NCBI GenBank assembly: GCA_965222695.1
Contig: OZ244967.1
Location: 3,100,001-3,164,000, forward strand
Direction of reading: 5' to 3'
Source: UBA7957 sp965222695
GTDB lineage: Bacteria > Pseudomonadota > Gammaproteobacteria > Granulosicoccales > Granulosicoccaceae
Length of the DNA stretch: 64,000 bases
Part shown: piece after piece, positions 16,920 through 24,268 of the stretch
Layout: each line of letters begins with the position of its first letter
How positions within the stretch are numbered: the first letter of the stretch is position 1
The notes under the pieces: model-generated
The model's database searches: none
Seen by the model: only the letters and a program-made list of their open reading frames with translations
Told to the model about the DNA's origin: nothing
Position numbers and translations under genes: made by a program

Positions 16920-17747
16920 CTACTTTTTATTTCGACGACGCACGATCATATTGTCCGTACGTTTGTTCGAACGGGTTTTATAACCTTTGGTCGGAGTTCC
17001 CCAGGGGCTGACCGGATGGCGGCCCCCGGAAGTTCGTCCTTCACCACCGCCATGCGGATGATCTACCGGGTTCATCGCCACACCGCGAACGGTCGGCCTT
17101 ACGCCCCGCCATCGCTGCGCGCCGGCTTTACCAAGCTTGCGCAGGGAATGCTCACCATTACCGACTTCTCCGATAGTGGCACGGCACTCGGACAGCACCT
17201 TTCGCATTTCACCTGAACGCAATCGCAGGGTGGAATGGGAACCTTCTCTGGCCACCACCTGGGCGGCTGCGCCGGCACTTCGCGCCAGTTGAGCACCCTT
17301 GCCGGGTTTCAATTCAACACAATGTACAGTCGAACCCACAGGGATATTGTTCAAAGGCAGACTATTGCCGGGTTTAATCGGCGCTTCGCGTCCTGAAAGA
17401 ACAGTATCGCCCACGGCCAAAGAACGTGCCGCTATTACATATCTGCGCTCACCGTCAGCGTATAGCAATAATGCAAGATTGGCGCTGCGATTAGGATCGT
17501 ACTGTATGCTCTCAACCTTGGCGGGGATGCCATCCTTGTTGCGCTTGAAATCGATTGCCCGATATCGTCTTTTATGTCCGCCACCGCGATGCCGGGTTGT
17601 AATACGGCCCTTTGAGTTCCGCCCTCCGGTTTTACTCAGCTTCTCAAGCAAAGGCTCATAGGGAGAGTCCTTGGACAAAGTAGCATCCACCACTTTAACC
17701 TGAAAGCGGCGCCCCGGTGATGTCGGTTTTGTCTTCAACAATGCCAT
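16920..17747 (-). CDS. rplB: 50S ribosomal protein L2
   Basis: The 275-residue protein contains GGRNSKGRITTRHRGGGHKR and the conserved VAMNPVDHPHGGGEGR (about 223-238) with the histidine important near the peptidyl transferase centre. It ends RRRNKK. It lies 2 nt after rplW. Confidence 0.99.
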   Translation of the reverse strand: MALLKTKPTSPGRRFQVKVVDATLSKDSPYEPLLEKLSKTGGRNSKGRITTRHRGGGHKRRYRAIDFKRNKDGIPAKVESIQYDPNRSANLALLLYADGERRYVIAARSLAVGDTVLSGREAPIKPGNSLPLNNIPVGSTVHCVELKPGKGAQLARSAGAAAQVVAREGSHSTLRLRSGEMRKVLSECRATIGEVGNGEHSLRKLGKAGAQRWRGVRPTVRGVAMNPVDHPHGGGEGRTSGGRHPVSPWGTPTKGYKTRSNKRTDNMIVRRRNKK

Positions 17748-17749
17748 GA

Positions 17750-18052
17750 TTAATTACCTTCCAGGCCGACGAAATCCAAGTCGTCCCCGTCGCGCAGTTT
17801 GACTATAGCCTTTTTCCAATTGTCCTGACGGCCCATTATCGCGCCGAATCTTTTGGCCTTGCCTTTGACATTGACGACTTGAACCGATTCCACTTTTACT
17901 GAGAAGAGTTTTTCGACAGCCTTTTTAATCTCAAGCTTACTGGCGTCTTTGGCGACTTTAAACGTGTGCCGTCGGTTGAGCTCTGCAGCCATCGCCGTTT
18001 TTTCCGAGATATGCGGTGATAAAAGCACCTGATACATTCTATTTTCGTTCAC
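17750..18052 (-). CDS. rplW: 50S ribosomal protein L23
   Basis: The 100 residues include VLLSPHISEKTAMAAELNRR and VFDVAKDA-like KVAKDASKLEIKKAVEKLF, typical of L23. L23 docks trigger factor and SRP at the tunnel exit. It starts at a GTG that overlaps the rplD stop (GTGA). Confidence 0.98.
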   Translation of the reverse strand: MNENRMYQVLLSPHISEKTAMAAELNRRHTFKVAKDASKLEIKKAVEKLFSVKVESVQVVNVKGKAKRFGAIMGRQDNWKKAIVKLRDGDDLDFVGLEGN

Positions 18053-18654
18053 GCCAAGCGCTCCTCGATTTTTTTCAGCGCCGCAGACGTTACTACCACC
18101 ATTTCATTTTCGATCAGACTCAGGGGGTTCAGCCCTTCAACATCGCTCACCTGAATCTGCGGCAGATTGCGGCTGGCGAGATACAATTTACCGTCAACCT
18201 CATCCGAAACAAGCAAGGCGTTGGAGACTTCAAGCTCATCGAGCTTCTTTTTGAGCAACTTGGTCTTAGGCTCGCTGACAGACAGCTCGTCAACGACCAG
18301 TACGCGGCCGGATCGAAGCAATTCCGACAAAATGATCTGCATTGCGCCCCGATACATTTTTTTGTTCACTTTTTGCGCGTAAGACCGGGTGGATGAAGCG
18401 AAAGTTGCGCCTCCAGCCCGCCAGATCGGACTACGGGATGTACCGGCGCGTGCGCGACCCGTGCCTTTCTGCCGCCAAGGCTTGATACCGCCTCCACGAA
18501 CCTCCGAACGTGTTTTCTGTGAAGAGGTACCCGCTCTGCCTGCGGCCATATAAGCGACAATAACCTGATGCACCAGCGATTCGTTTAAATCACGGCCGAA
18601 TACTGAATCGGAAATACTCACGGCTGCACCTGTATCTTTAACTTTAATTTCCAT
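18049..18654 (-). CDS. rplD: 50S ribosomal protein L4
   Basis: The 201-residue protein contains the tunnel loop GIKPWRQKGTGRARAGTSRS and VVDELSVSEPKTKLL. In E. coli, L4 also represses the S10 operon through its leader. Here the leader candidate lies directly before rplC (see 19320-19454). Confidence 0.99.
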   Translation of the reverse strand: MEIKVKDTGAAVSISDSVFGRDLNESLVHQVIVAYMAAGRAGTSSQKTRSEVRGGGIKPWRQKGTGRARAGTSRSPIWRAGGATFASSTRSYAQKVNKKMYRGAMQIILSELLRSGRVLVVDELSVSEPKTKLLKKKLDELEVSNALLVSDEVDGKLYLASRNLPQIQVSDVEGLNPLSLIENEMVVVTSAALKKIEERLA

Positions 18655-18656
18655 CG

Positions 18657-19301
18657 CTATTTCTTACCTTTCACCGCTGGTTTGATCAGCACATCAGCAC
18701 CTTCCGCTCCGGGCACAGCGCCTTTTACCAGCATGACCTGTTTTTCCGCATCGACACGAATGACTTCCAGGTTCTGTATGGTTCGTCGTACATTACCCAT
18801 ATGTCCGGCCATTTTTTTCCCTTTAAATACACGCCCGGGAGTTTGGTTTTGACCGATAGACCCGGGAGCCCGGTGGGATATTGAGTTTCCGTGAGTGGCA
18901 TCCTGCATATGAAAATTGTGCCTTTTAACCGCCCCGGCGAAGCCCTTGCCGATCGTGGTGCCGGTTACGTCCACTTTTTGCCCTGCTTCAAAAAGCTCCA
19001 GACCAACTTCACTGCCTATCTCCATAGCCTCAAGATCGTTCTGAGAGACACGAAACTCCCTTAACAGGCGTCCGGCCTCCACACCTGCCTTTTTAAAATG
19101 TCCTGCTTCGGACATGGAAATATGAGACGGCTTGATTTCACCGGTGGTCAGCTGAACGGCCGAATAGCCGTCAGCGGATTCTTCCTTTTTTGCGACGACA
19201 CGGGAAGGCTCCACCTGAATTACCGTGACCGGTACAGAGGCACCCGCATCCGTAAAAACGCGCGTCATTCCAAGTTTGCGTCCGACAACACCGAGGGTCA
19301 T
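18657..19301 (-). CDS. rplC: 50S ribosomal protein L3
   Basis: From the ATG at 19301, with GGAG about eight bases upstream, the protein is 214 residues (MTLGVVGRKLGMTRVF). It contains VTGTTIGKGFAGAVKRHNF and the HRAPGSIGQNQTPGRVFKGK loop that approaches the peptidyl transferase centre. It is the first gene after the promoter at 19426-19454, not the second gene after rpsJ on one transcript as in E. coli. Confidence 0.98.
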   Translation of the reverse strand: MTLGVVGRKLGMTRVFTDAGASVPVTVIQVEPSRVVAKKEESADGYSAVQLTTGEIKPSHISMSEAGHFKKAGVEAGRLLREFRVSQNDLEAMEIGSEVGLELFEAGQKVDVTGTTIGKGFAGAVKRHNFHMQDATHGNSISHRAPGSIGQNQTPGRVFKGKKMAGHMGNVRRTIQNLEVIRVDAEKQVMLVKGAVPGAEGADVLIKPAVKGKK

Positions 19302-19319
19302 CACAAATCTCCAGCAGAG

Positions 19320-19412
19320 GCACCGGTCTCTGTAGTCGTCAGGGCCGGTGCATAATAATTTGGGATTATTGAAAACTTAAGAGGCCCGGCTATCAGATAT
19401 TGAAGCCGGGCC
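19320..19412 (-). promoter_or_regulatory. Structured leader of the rplC operon (two hairpins)
   Basis: On the minus strand the untranslated leader contains GGCCCGGCT/AGCCGGGCC (9-bp stem, 19383-19391 with 19404-19412) and then GCACCGG/CCGGTGC (19320-19326 with 19345-19351). The second ends 19 nt before the rplC start codon. The first hairpin is terminator-like but has no long T run. Together they could form an attenuation or L4-response leader; that function is inference. Confidence 0.55.
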
Positions 19413-19425
19413 AAGCAAGCCGTGC

Positions 19426-19454
19426 ATTATAGCAGTCTATTTTCTGCCAGGCAA
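19426..19454 (-). promoter_or_regulatory. Sigma70-type promoter between rpsJ and rplC
   Basis: A perfect -10 TATAAT (19426-19431) lies 17 nt downstream of a -35-like TTGCCT (19449-19454) on the minus strand. The following discriminator, GCACGGC, is GC-rich as in promoters under stringent control. This separates rpsJ, which is 5 nt from tufA, from the rest of the S10 operon. Confidence 0.7.
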
Positions 19455-19474
19455 AGCCCCTAAGAAAAGTTTAA

Positions 19475-19807
19475 TTAAGATTTATTCAGTTTGATCTGCA
19501 CATCCACGCCCGCGGCCAGATCAAGCTTCATCAATGCATCAACGGTTTTTTCGGTCGGATCGACGATATCGAGCAAACGTTTATGCGTGCGAATCTCGTA
19601 TTGATCGCGCGCATCTTTATTGACATGAGGCGAGACTAATACCGTGTATCTTTCACGCTTGGTCGGTAGCGGAATCGGGCCAAGCACCCTTGCCCCGGTC
19701 CGTTTCGCCGTATCCAGAATCTCTTTTGCCGAACGATCGATCAGTCTATGATCAAACGCTTTCAAACGAATCCGAATTGTTTGGTTTTGACTAGCTGCTG
19801 CTGACAT
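19475..19807 (-). CDS. rpsJ: 30S ribosomal protein S10
   Basis: The 110-residue protein contains IRIRLKAFDHRLIDRSAKEI and GPIPLPTKRERYTVLVSPHV. The N terminus MSAAASQNQT is about seven residues longer than the usual 103-residue protein. S10 also works as NusE in antitermination. It follows tufA by 5 nt and so belongs to the str transcript here. Confidence 0.98.
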   Translation of the reverse strand: MSAAASQNQTIRIRLKAFDHRLIDRSAKEILDTAKRTGARVLGPIPLPTKRERYTVLVSPHVNKDARDQYEIRTHKRLLDIVDPTEKTVDALMKLDLAAGVDVQIKLNKS

Positions 19808-19812
19808 ATTTC

Positions 19813-21003
19813 TTACTCTACAATTTTGGAGACCACACCTGCCCCCACCGTGCGACCCCCTTCACGAATCGCAAATCGCAATCCCTCTTCCATCGCTATC
19901 GGCGCGATCAACTCCACACTCACATTCACATTGTCTCCCGGCATCACCATCTCCGTACCCTCCGGCAACTCCACCGCCCCCGTCACATCCGTCGTCCGGA
20001 AATAAAACTGCGGCCTATATCCATTGAAAAACGGCGTATGCCGACCCCCCTCATCCTTGCTCAGCACATACACTTCCGCTTCAAACTTCGTGTGCGGCGT
20101 GATCGACTTCGGCTTACACAGCACCTGACCACGCTCTACCTCATCACGCTTCGTCCCCCGCAACAACACCCCTACATTGTCTCCCGCCTCTCCCTGATCC
20201 AACAGCTTGCGGAACATCTCCACTCCCGTCACCGTCGTCACCTGCGTCGAACGGATCCCCACTATCTCTACCTCTTCCCCTACCTTCACTATCCCTCGCT
20301 CTATCCGGCCCGTCACCACCGTACCCCGGCCCGATATCGAGAACACGTCCTCCACCGGCATCAGAAAGTCTCCCTCCGTCGCTCGCTCCGGCTCCGGTAT
20401 ATAACTGTCCATCGCTTCCACCAGCTTCACGATCGACGGCGCGCCTATCTCCGATCCATCACCTTCCAGCGCCTTCAGCGCCGAACCCGTTATGATCGGC
20501 GTATCATCACCCGGAAAATCATACGTATCCAGAAGCTCCCTGACTTCCATCTCCACCAGCTCCAGCAGCTCCTCGTCATCCACCATGTCCGCCTTGTTCA
20601 GATACACCACTATGTACGGCACTCCCACCTGCCGCGACAGCAGTATATGCTCGCGCGTCTGCGGCATCGGACCGTCCGCCGCCGAACACACCAGTATCGC
20701 TCCGTCCATCTGCGCCGCACCCGTGATCATGTTCTTCACATAATCCGCATGACCCGGGCAATCCACGTGCGCATAGTGCCGAGCGTCCGACTCATATTCC
20801 ACATGCGACGTCGCTATCGTGATTCCTCGCGCCTTCTCCTCCGGCGCATTATCTATCTCATCAAACGCCTTTATCTCCCCTCCCTGCGCTTCCGCCATCA
20901 CCTTCGTCAGCGCCGCCGTCAGCGTCGTCTTACCATGGTCTACGTGACCTATCGTGCCTACGTTTACATGCGGCTTCGTTCTTTCAAATTTTTCCTTAGA
21001 CAC
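19813..21003 (-). CDS. tufA: Elongation factor Tu (copy A)
   Basis: The 396-residue GTPase has G1 GHVDHGKT (19-26), DCPGH and NKADM motifs, and delivers aminoacyl-tRNA to the ribosome. It starts at GTG, while copy B starts at ATG, the same difference as in E. coli tufA and tufB. The nucleotide sequence appears identical to copy B over the whole frame and diverges within a few bases on both sides, as expected from gene conversion. Codon choice is unusual: Thr is almost always ACG, Ala GCG, Lys AAG, Ile often ATA, and Gly often GGG or GGA. The neighbours fusA and rpsJ use ordinary mixed codons. Confidence 0.99.
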   Translation of the reverse strand: MSKEKFERTKPHVNVGTIGHVDHGKTTLTAALTKVMAEAQGGEIKAFDEIDNAPEEKARGITIATSHVEYESDARHYAHVDCPGHADYVKNMITGAAQMDGAILVCSAADGPMPQTREHILLSRQVGVPYIVVYLNKADMVDDEELLELVEMEVRELLDTYDFPGDDTPIITGSALKALEGDGSEIGAPSIVKLVEAMDSYIPEPERATEGDFLMPVEDVFSISGRGTVVTGRIERGIVKVGEEVEIVGIRSTQVTTVTGVEMFRKLLDQGEAGDNVGVLLRGTKRDEVERGQVLCKPKSITPHTKFEAEVYVLSKDEGGRHTPFFNGYRPQFYFRTTDVTGAVELPEGTEMVMPGDNVNVSVELIAPIAMEEGLRFAIREGGRTVGAGVVSKIVE

Positions 21004-21038
21004 GTGTCTACCTCGTTTCTCGAATCTGTCTGTTAACT

Positions 21039-23132
21039 TTAAGAAGCTTGTTTCATCACTGCCTCGGCCACATTGCCAGGTGCCTCGGCATAGTTTTCAA
21101 ATTCCATTGAATAGGTGGCCCGCCCTTGAGTGGCGGAACGCAAATCAGTTGCATAACCAAACATTTCCGCCAGCGGCACTTCTGCGCGAATAACTTTGCC
21201 TGCAGGCGCATCTTCCATACCCTGCACCAATCCACGGCGGCGGTTCAGATCGCCCATGACATCCCCCATATAGTCTTCCGGAGTGACGACTTCGACCTTC
21301 ATCATCGGCTCCAGCAGAACCGGATTTGCCTTCATGGCACCGTCCTTAAACCCCATGGAAGCGGCGATCTTAAACGCTATTTCACTCGAATCGACATCAT
21401 GATACGAGCCGTCGTACAGAGTCACTCTGACATCGACCATTGGATATCCGGCCAGTACGCCATTTTCCATTTGTTCCTGAACCCCTTTATCCGCGGCAGG
21501 AATATATTCCCGGGGAACGACACCACCGACAATTTTGTTGACGAATTCATAACCGTCCCCGCGTTCTCTGGGTTCCAGCCGTAACCAGACATGCCCGTAT
21601 TGCCCTCGACCACCGGACTGCCTGATAAACTTACCCTCCGTTTCCACGACGGAACGTATGGTCTCGCGGTAAGCAACTTGCGGTTTGCCAACATTCGCCT
21701 CGACACTGAATTCGCGTCGCAGCCGGTCAACAATGATGTCCAGATGCAACTCGCCCATACCGGATATGATGGTCTGCCCGGATTCTTCGTCTGTGGCCAC
21801 CCGGAACGACGGATCTTCTTTAGCCAGTTTACCCAGGGCAACACCCATTTTTTCCTGATCGGCCTTGGTTTTTGGCTCGACAGCAACCGCGATTACCGGA
21901 TCCGGAAATTCCATTCGCTCCAGAGTAATAACCGAATTCGAGTCACACAGAGTATCTCCCGTGGTCACATCTTTAAGACCCACAGCAGCGGCAATATCTC
22001 CGGCGCGAACTTCCTTGATTTCTTCCCGGTTATTGGAATGCATTTGCAGGATCCGGCCAACTCTTTCCTTTCTTCCTTTGATCGAATTTAGCACCGTATC
22101 ACCGGATTTAAGCACACCTGAATAAACTCTGAAAAATGTCAAAGAACCGACAAACGGATCCGTGGCAATCTTAAACGCAAGCGCGGCAAACGGCTCATCA
22201 TCGGATGAGTGTCGTTCGGCCTCCTCGCCGTTTTCCAGCACTCCTGCAATCGAGGCAACATCATCCGGAGCGGGCATATAATCTATAACCGCATCCAGCA
22301 TGGCCTGAACGCCTTTATTCTTGAAAGCGGATCCGCAAAACGCAGGTACGATTTCCCCTGCCAGCGTCTGCTGACGTAAGCCCTTCTTCAGGCTATCCAA
22401 TGATAATGCGCCGCTTTCTAGATATTCATCCATCAGTTCCTCGGAAGCTTCAGCGGCAGTTTCCACCATTTTTTCCCGCCATTTTTCCGCATCCGCAACC
22501 AGATTTTCCGGAATGTCCGTCTCTTCAAAACGGGTACCCTGACTTGTATCATCCCAGTAAATCGCCCGCATCTTGGCCAAATCTATAACGCCTTCGAAAT
22601 TTTCCTCCGCTCCGATCGGCAACTGTAAGGGAACCGGATTTCCGCCCAACCGGGTCTTGATTTGATCGACCACACGCAAAAAGTCGGCGCCCGCCCGATC
22701 CATTTTATTCACAAAGGCCATGCGAGGAACGTGATATTTATTCGCCTGGCGCCACACGGTTTCCGACTGAGGCTCAACGCCGCCGACCGCACAAAATACA
22801 GCTACTGCGCCATCGAGCACCCGCAGAGAACGCTCTACTTCAATCGTAAAATCGACGTGCCCCGGCGTGTCTATAATATTGATTCGATGCTGAGGGTAGG
22901 TTTGATCCATTCCGCTCCAAAAGCAGGTCGTTGCCGCCGAGGTGATGGTGATTCCTCGTTCCTGCTCCTGCTCCATCCAATCCATTGTGGCTGCGCCATC
23001 ATGAACTTCACCCATTTTGTGCGAGACGCCGGTGTAGAACAGAATACGCTCAGTCGTCGTGGTCTTACCCGCATCAATGTGGGCCATGATGCCTACATTT
23101 CTATAACGGGATAAATCGGTAGTTCGTGCCAC
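21039..23132 (-). CDS. fusA: Elongation factor G (main copy)
   Basis: The 697-residue translocase has the G1 motif AHIDAGKT (about 17-24), the effector region RGITITSAATT, DTPGHVDF and NKMDR. The C-terminal domains include GMGELHLDIIVDRLRREF. It starts at GTG and lies between rpsG and tufA in the str operon. A second EF-G gene occurs at 55793-57877; this one is the usual translocation factor by context. Confidence 0.99.
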   Translation of the reverse strand: MARTTDLSRYRNVGIMAHIDAGKTTTTERILFYTGVSHKMGEVHDGAATMDWMEQEQERGITITSAATTCFWSGMDQTYPQHRINIIDTPGHVDFTIEVERSLRVLDGAVAVFCAVGGVEPQSETVWRQANKYHVPRMAFVNKMDRAGADFLRVVDQIKTRLGGNPVPLQLPIGAEENFEGVIDLAKMRAIYWDDTSQGTRFEETDIPENLVADAEKWREKMVETAAEASEELMDEYLESGALSLDSLKKGLRQQTLAGEIVPAFCGSAFKNKGVQAMLDAVIDYMPAPDDVASIAGVLENGEEAERHSSDDEPFAALAFKIATDPFVGSLTFFRVYSGVLKSGDTVLNSIKGRKERVGRILQMHSNNREEIKEVRAGDIAAAVGLKDVTTGDTLCDSNSVITLERMEFPDPVIAVAVEPKTKADQEKMGVALGKLAKEDPSFRVATDEESGQTIISGMGELHLDIIVDRLRREFSVEANVGKPQVAYRETIRSVVETEGKFIRQSGGRGQYGHVWLRLEPRERGDGYEFVNKIVGGVVPREYIPAADKGVQEQMENGVLAGYPMVDVRVTLYDGSYHDVDSSEIAFKIAASMGFKDGAMKANPVLLEPMMKVEVVTPEDYMGDVMGDLNRRRGLVQGMEDAPAGKVIRAEVPLAEMFGYATDLRSATQGRATYSMEFENYAEAPGNVAEAVMKQAS

Positions 23133-23164
23133 AATTCAAACCTCTGCCAAAAGACTCGGCCGGG

Positions 23165-23635
23165 CTACCAGCGATAATGCGAAAACGCTTTATTTGCCTC
23201 AGCCATCCGGTGTGTGTCATCGCGCTTCTTCACAGCGGCGCCGCGCTTTTCCGATGCGTCCTGCAGCTCACCTGCAAGTTTTAACATCATGGATTTTTCA
23301 CCTCGCTTTCGGGCGGACTCGATAATCCAACGCATGGCCAGAGCGGAACGCCTGGCAGGACGCACTTCAACCGGGACCTGGTAAGTTGCACCTCCAACAC
23401 GGCGTGATTTGACTTCTACTGCGGGGCTCACATTCTCCAAAGCCGATTCCAGAGTATCGAGCGGATCTGTAGCACCTTTATCACGTATGACATCCATGGC
23501 ACCATAAATAACTCGTTCCGCTACAGACTTTTTACCGTCAAGCATGAGAATATTGACGAATTTAGCAAGCTTGACACTTCCGTATTTCGGATCAGGCAGA
23601 ATTTCCCGTTTGGGCGCTTCGGTTCTTCTAGACAT
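23165..23635 (-). CDS. rpsG: 30S ribosomal protein S7
   Basis: The 156-residue protein has DPKYGSVKLAKFVNILMLDG and ARRSALAMRWIIESARKRGE, typical of S7. It organises the 30S head, and in E. coli it represses the str operon. It is 29 nt upstream of fusA. Confidence 0.99.
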   Translation of the reverse strand: MSRRTEAPKREILPDPKYGSVKLAKFVNILMLDGKKSVAERVIYGAMDVIRDKGATDPLDTLESALENVSPAVEVKSRRVGGATYQVPVEVRPARRSALAMRWIIESARKRGEKSMMLKLAGELQDASEKRGAAVKKRDDTHRMAEANKAFSHYRW

Positions 23636-23659
23636 AATAATCGGCCTTACAAATCATGA

Positions 23660-24034
23660 TTAACTCTTGGGTCGCTTGGTTCCGTACTTGGAGCGCCCCT
23701 GACGGCGGCTATCCACCCCCTGGGTATCGAGATTACCGCGAACCGTATGGTATCGCACTCCGGGCAAATCCTTGACACGGCCACCTCTGATCAACACCAC
23801 CGAGTGTTCCTGTAGATTATGACCTTCACCCCCGATATAGGACGTAACTTCGTAGCCATTGGTCAGGCGCACGCGAGCGACCTTGCGCATGGCTGAATTC
23901 GGCTTTTTCGGTGTAGTCGTATACACGCGGGTGCATACTCCTCGCTTTTGCGGACAAGCTTCGAGCGCAGGTACATTCGATTTTGCCACCTTGCGTTTTC
24001 TTGGCTTACGGACCAACTGGTTAATTGTGGCCAT
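23660..24034 (-). CDS. rpsL: 30S ribosomal protein S12
   Basis: The 124 residues include TTTPKKPNSAMRKVARVRLT, with the wild-type K43 and the later wild-type PGVRYHTVRG segment, so no streptomycin-resistance change is visible. It is the first gene of the str operon, about 155 nt after the predicted start of transcription. Confidence 0.99.
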   Translation of the reverse strand: MATINQLVRKPRKRKVAKSNVPALEACPQKRGVCTRVYTTTPKKPNSAMRKVARVRLTNGYEVTSYIGGEGHNLQEHSVVLIRGGRVKDLPGVRYHTVRGNLDTQGVDSRRQGRSKYGTKRPKS

Positions 24035-24158
24035 TAAAAAATCACTCCAATATTCTTTACTATTGACTTAATTCTCTGGTCTGAACCCTTGCTTTTTCAT
24101 CCTTCGATAGCGACCTTGGGTTCTGGCGAGGAATTATGGACCTGACAAACGAAACACA

Positions 24159-24192
24159 GGCCGAAAACGTTTTCGGCCCGCGTAGAAGACGC
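24159..24192 (-). promoter_or_regulatory. Palindromic leader elements upstream of rpsL
   Basis: The 20-bp perfect palindrome GGCCGAAAACGTTTTCGGCC (24159-24178) is followed on the plus strand by a small hairpin GCGT-AGAAG-ACGC (24180-24192). Both are within the rpsL leader on the minus strand. The palindrome could be a partial terminator for rpoBC read-through, since a loose T-rich stretch follows it, or a protein-binding site. Confidence 0.5.
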
Positions 24193-24195
24193 GAA

Positions 24196-24232
24196 ATTTT
24201 AGAGGCGAATCGCCGCTATGTCAAGATTCGCC
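24196..24232 (-). promoter_or_regulatory. str operon promoter with overlapping inverted repeat
   Basis: On the minus strand a consensus -35 TTGACA (24219-24224) and a -10 TAAAAT (24196-24201) are separated by exactly 17 nt. The inverted repeat GGCGAATC/GATTCGCC (24204-24211 and 24225-24232) brackets the -35 box and fills part of the spacer, a common position for a regulator site. The promoter points at rpsL and lies 37 nt after the rpoC stop. Confidence 0.78.
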
Positions 24233-24268
24233 ACGTCACGCCCACATTCATCCGTGGAATTTACGCCC

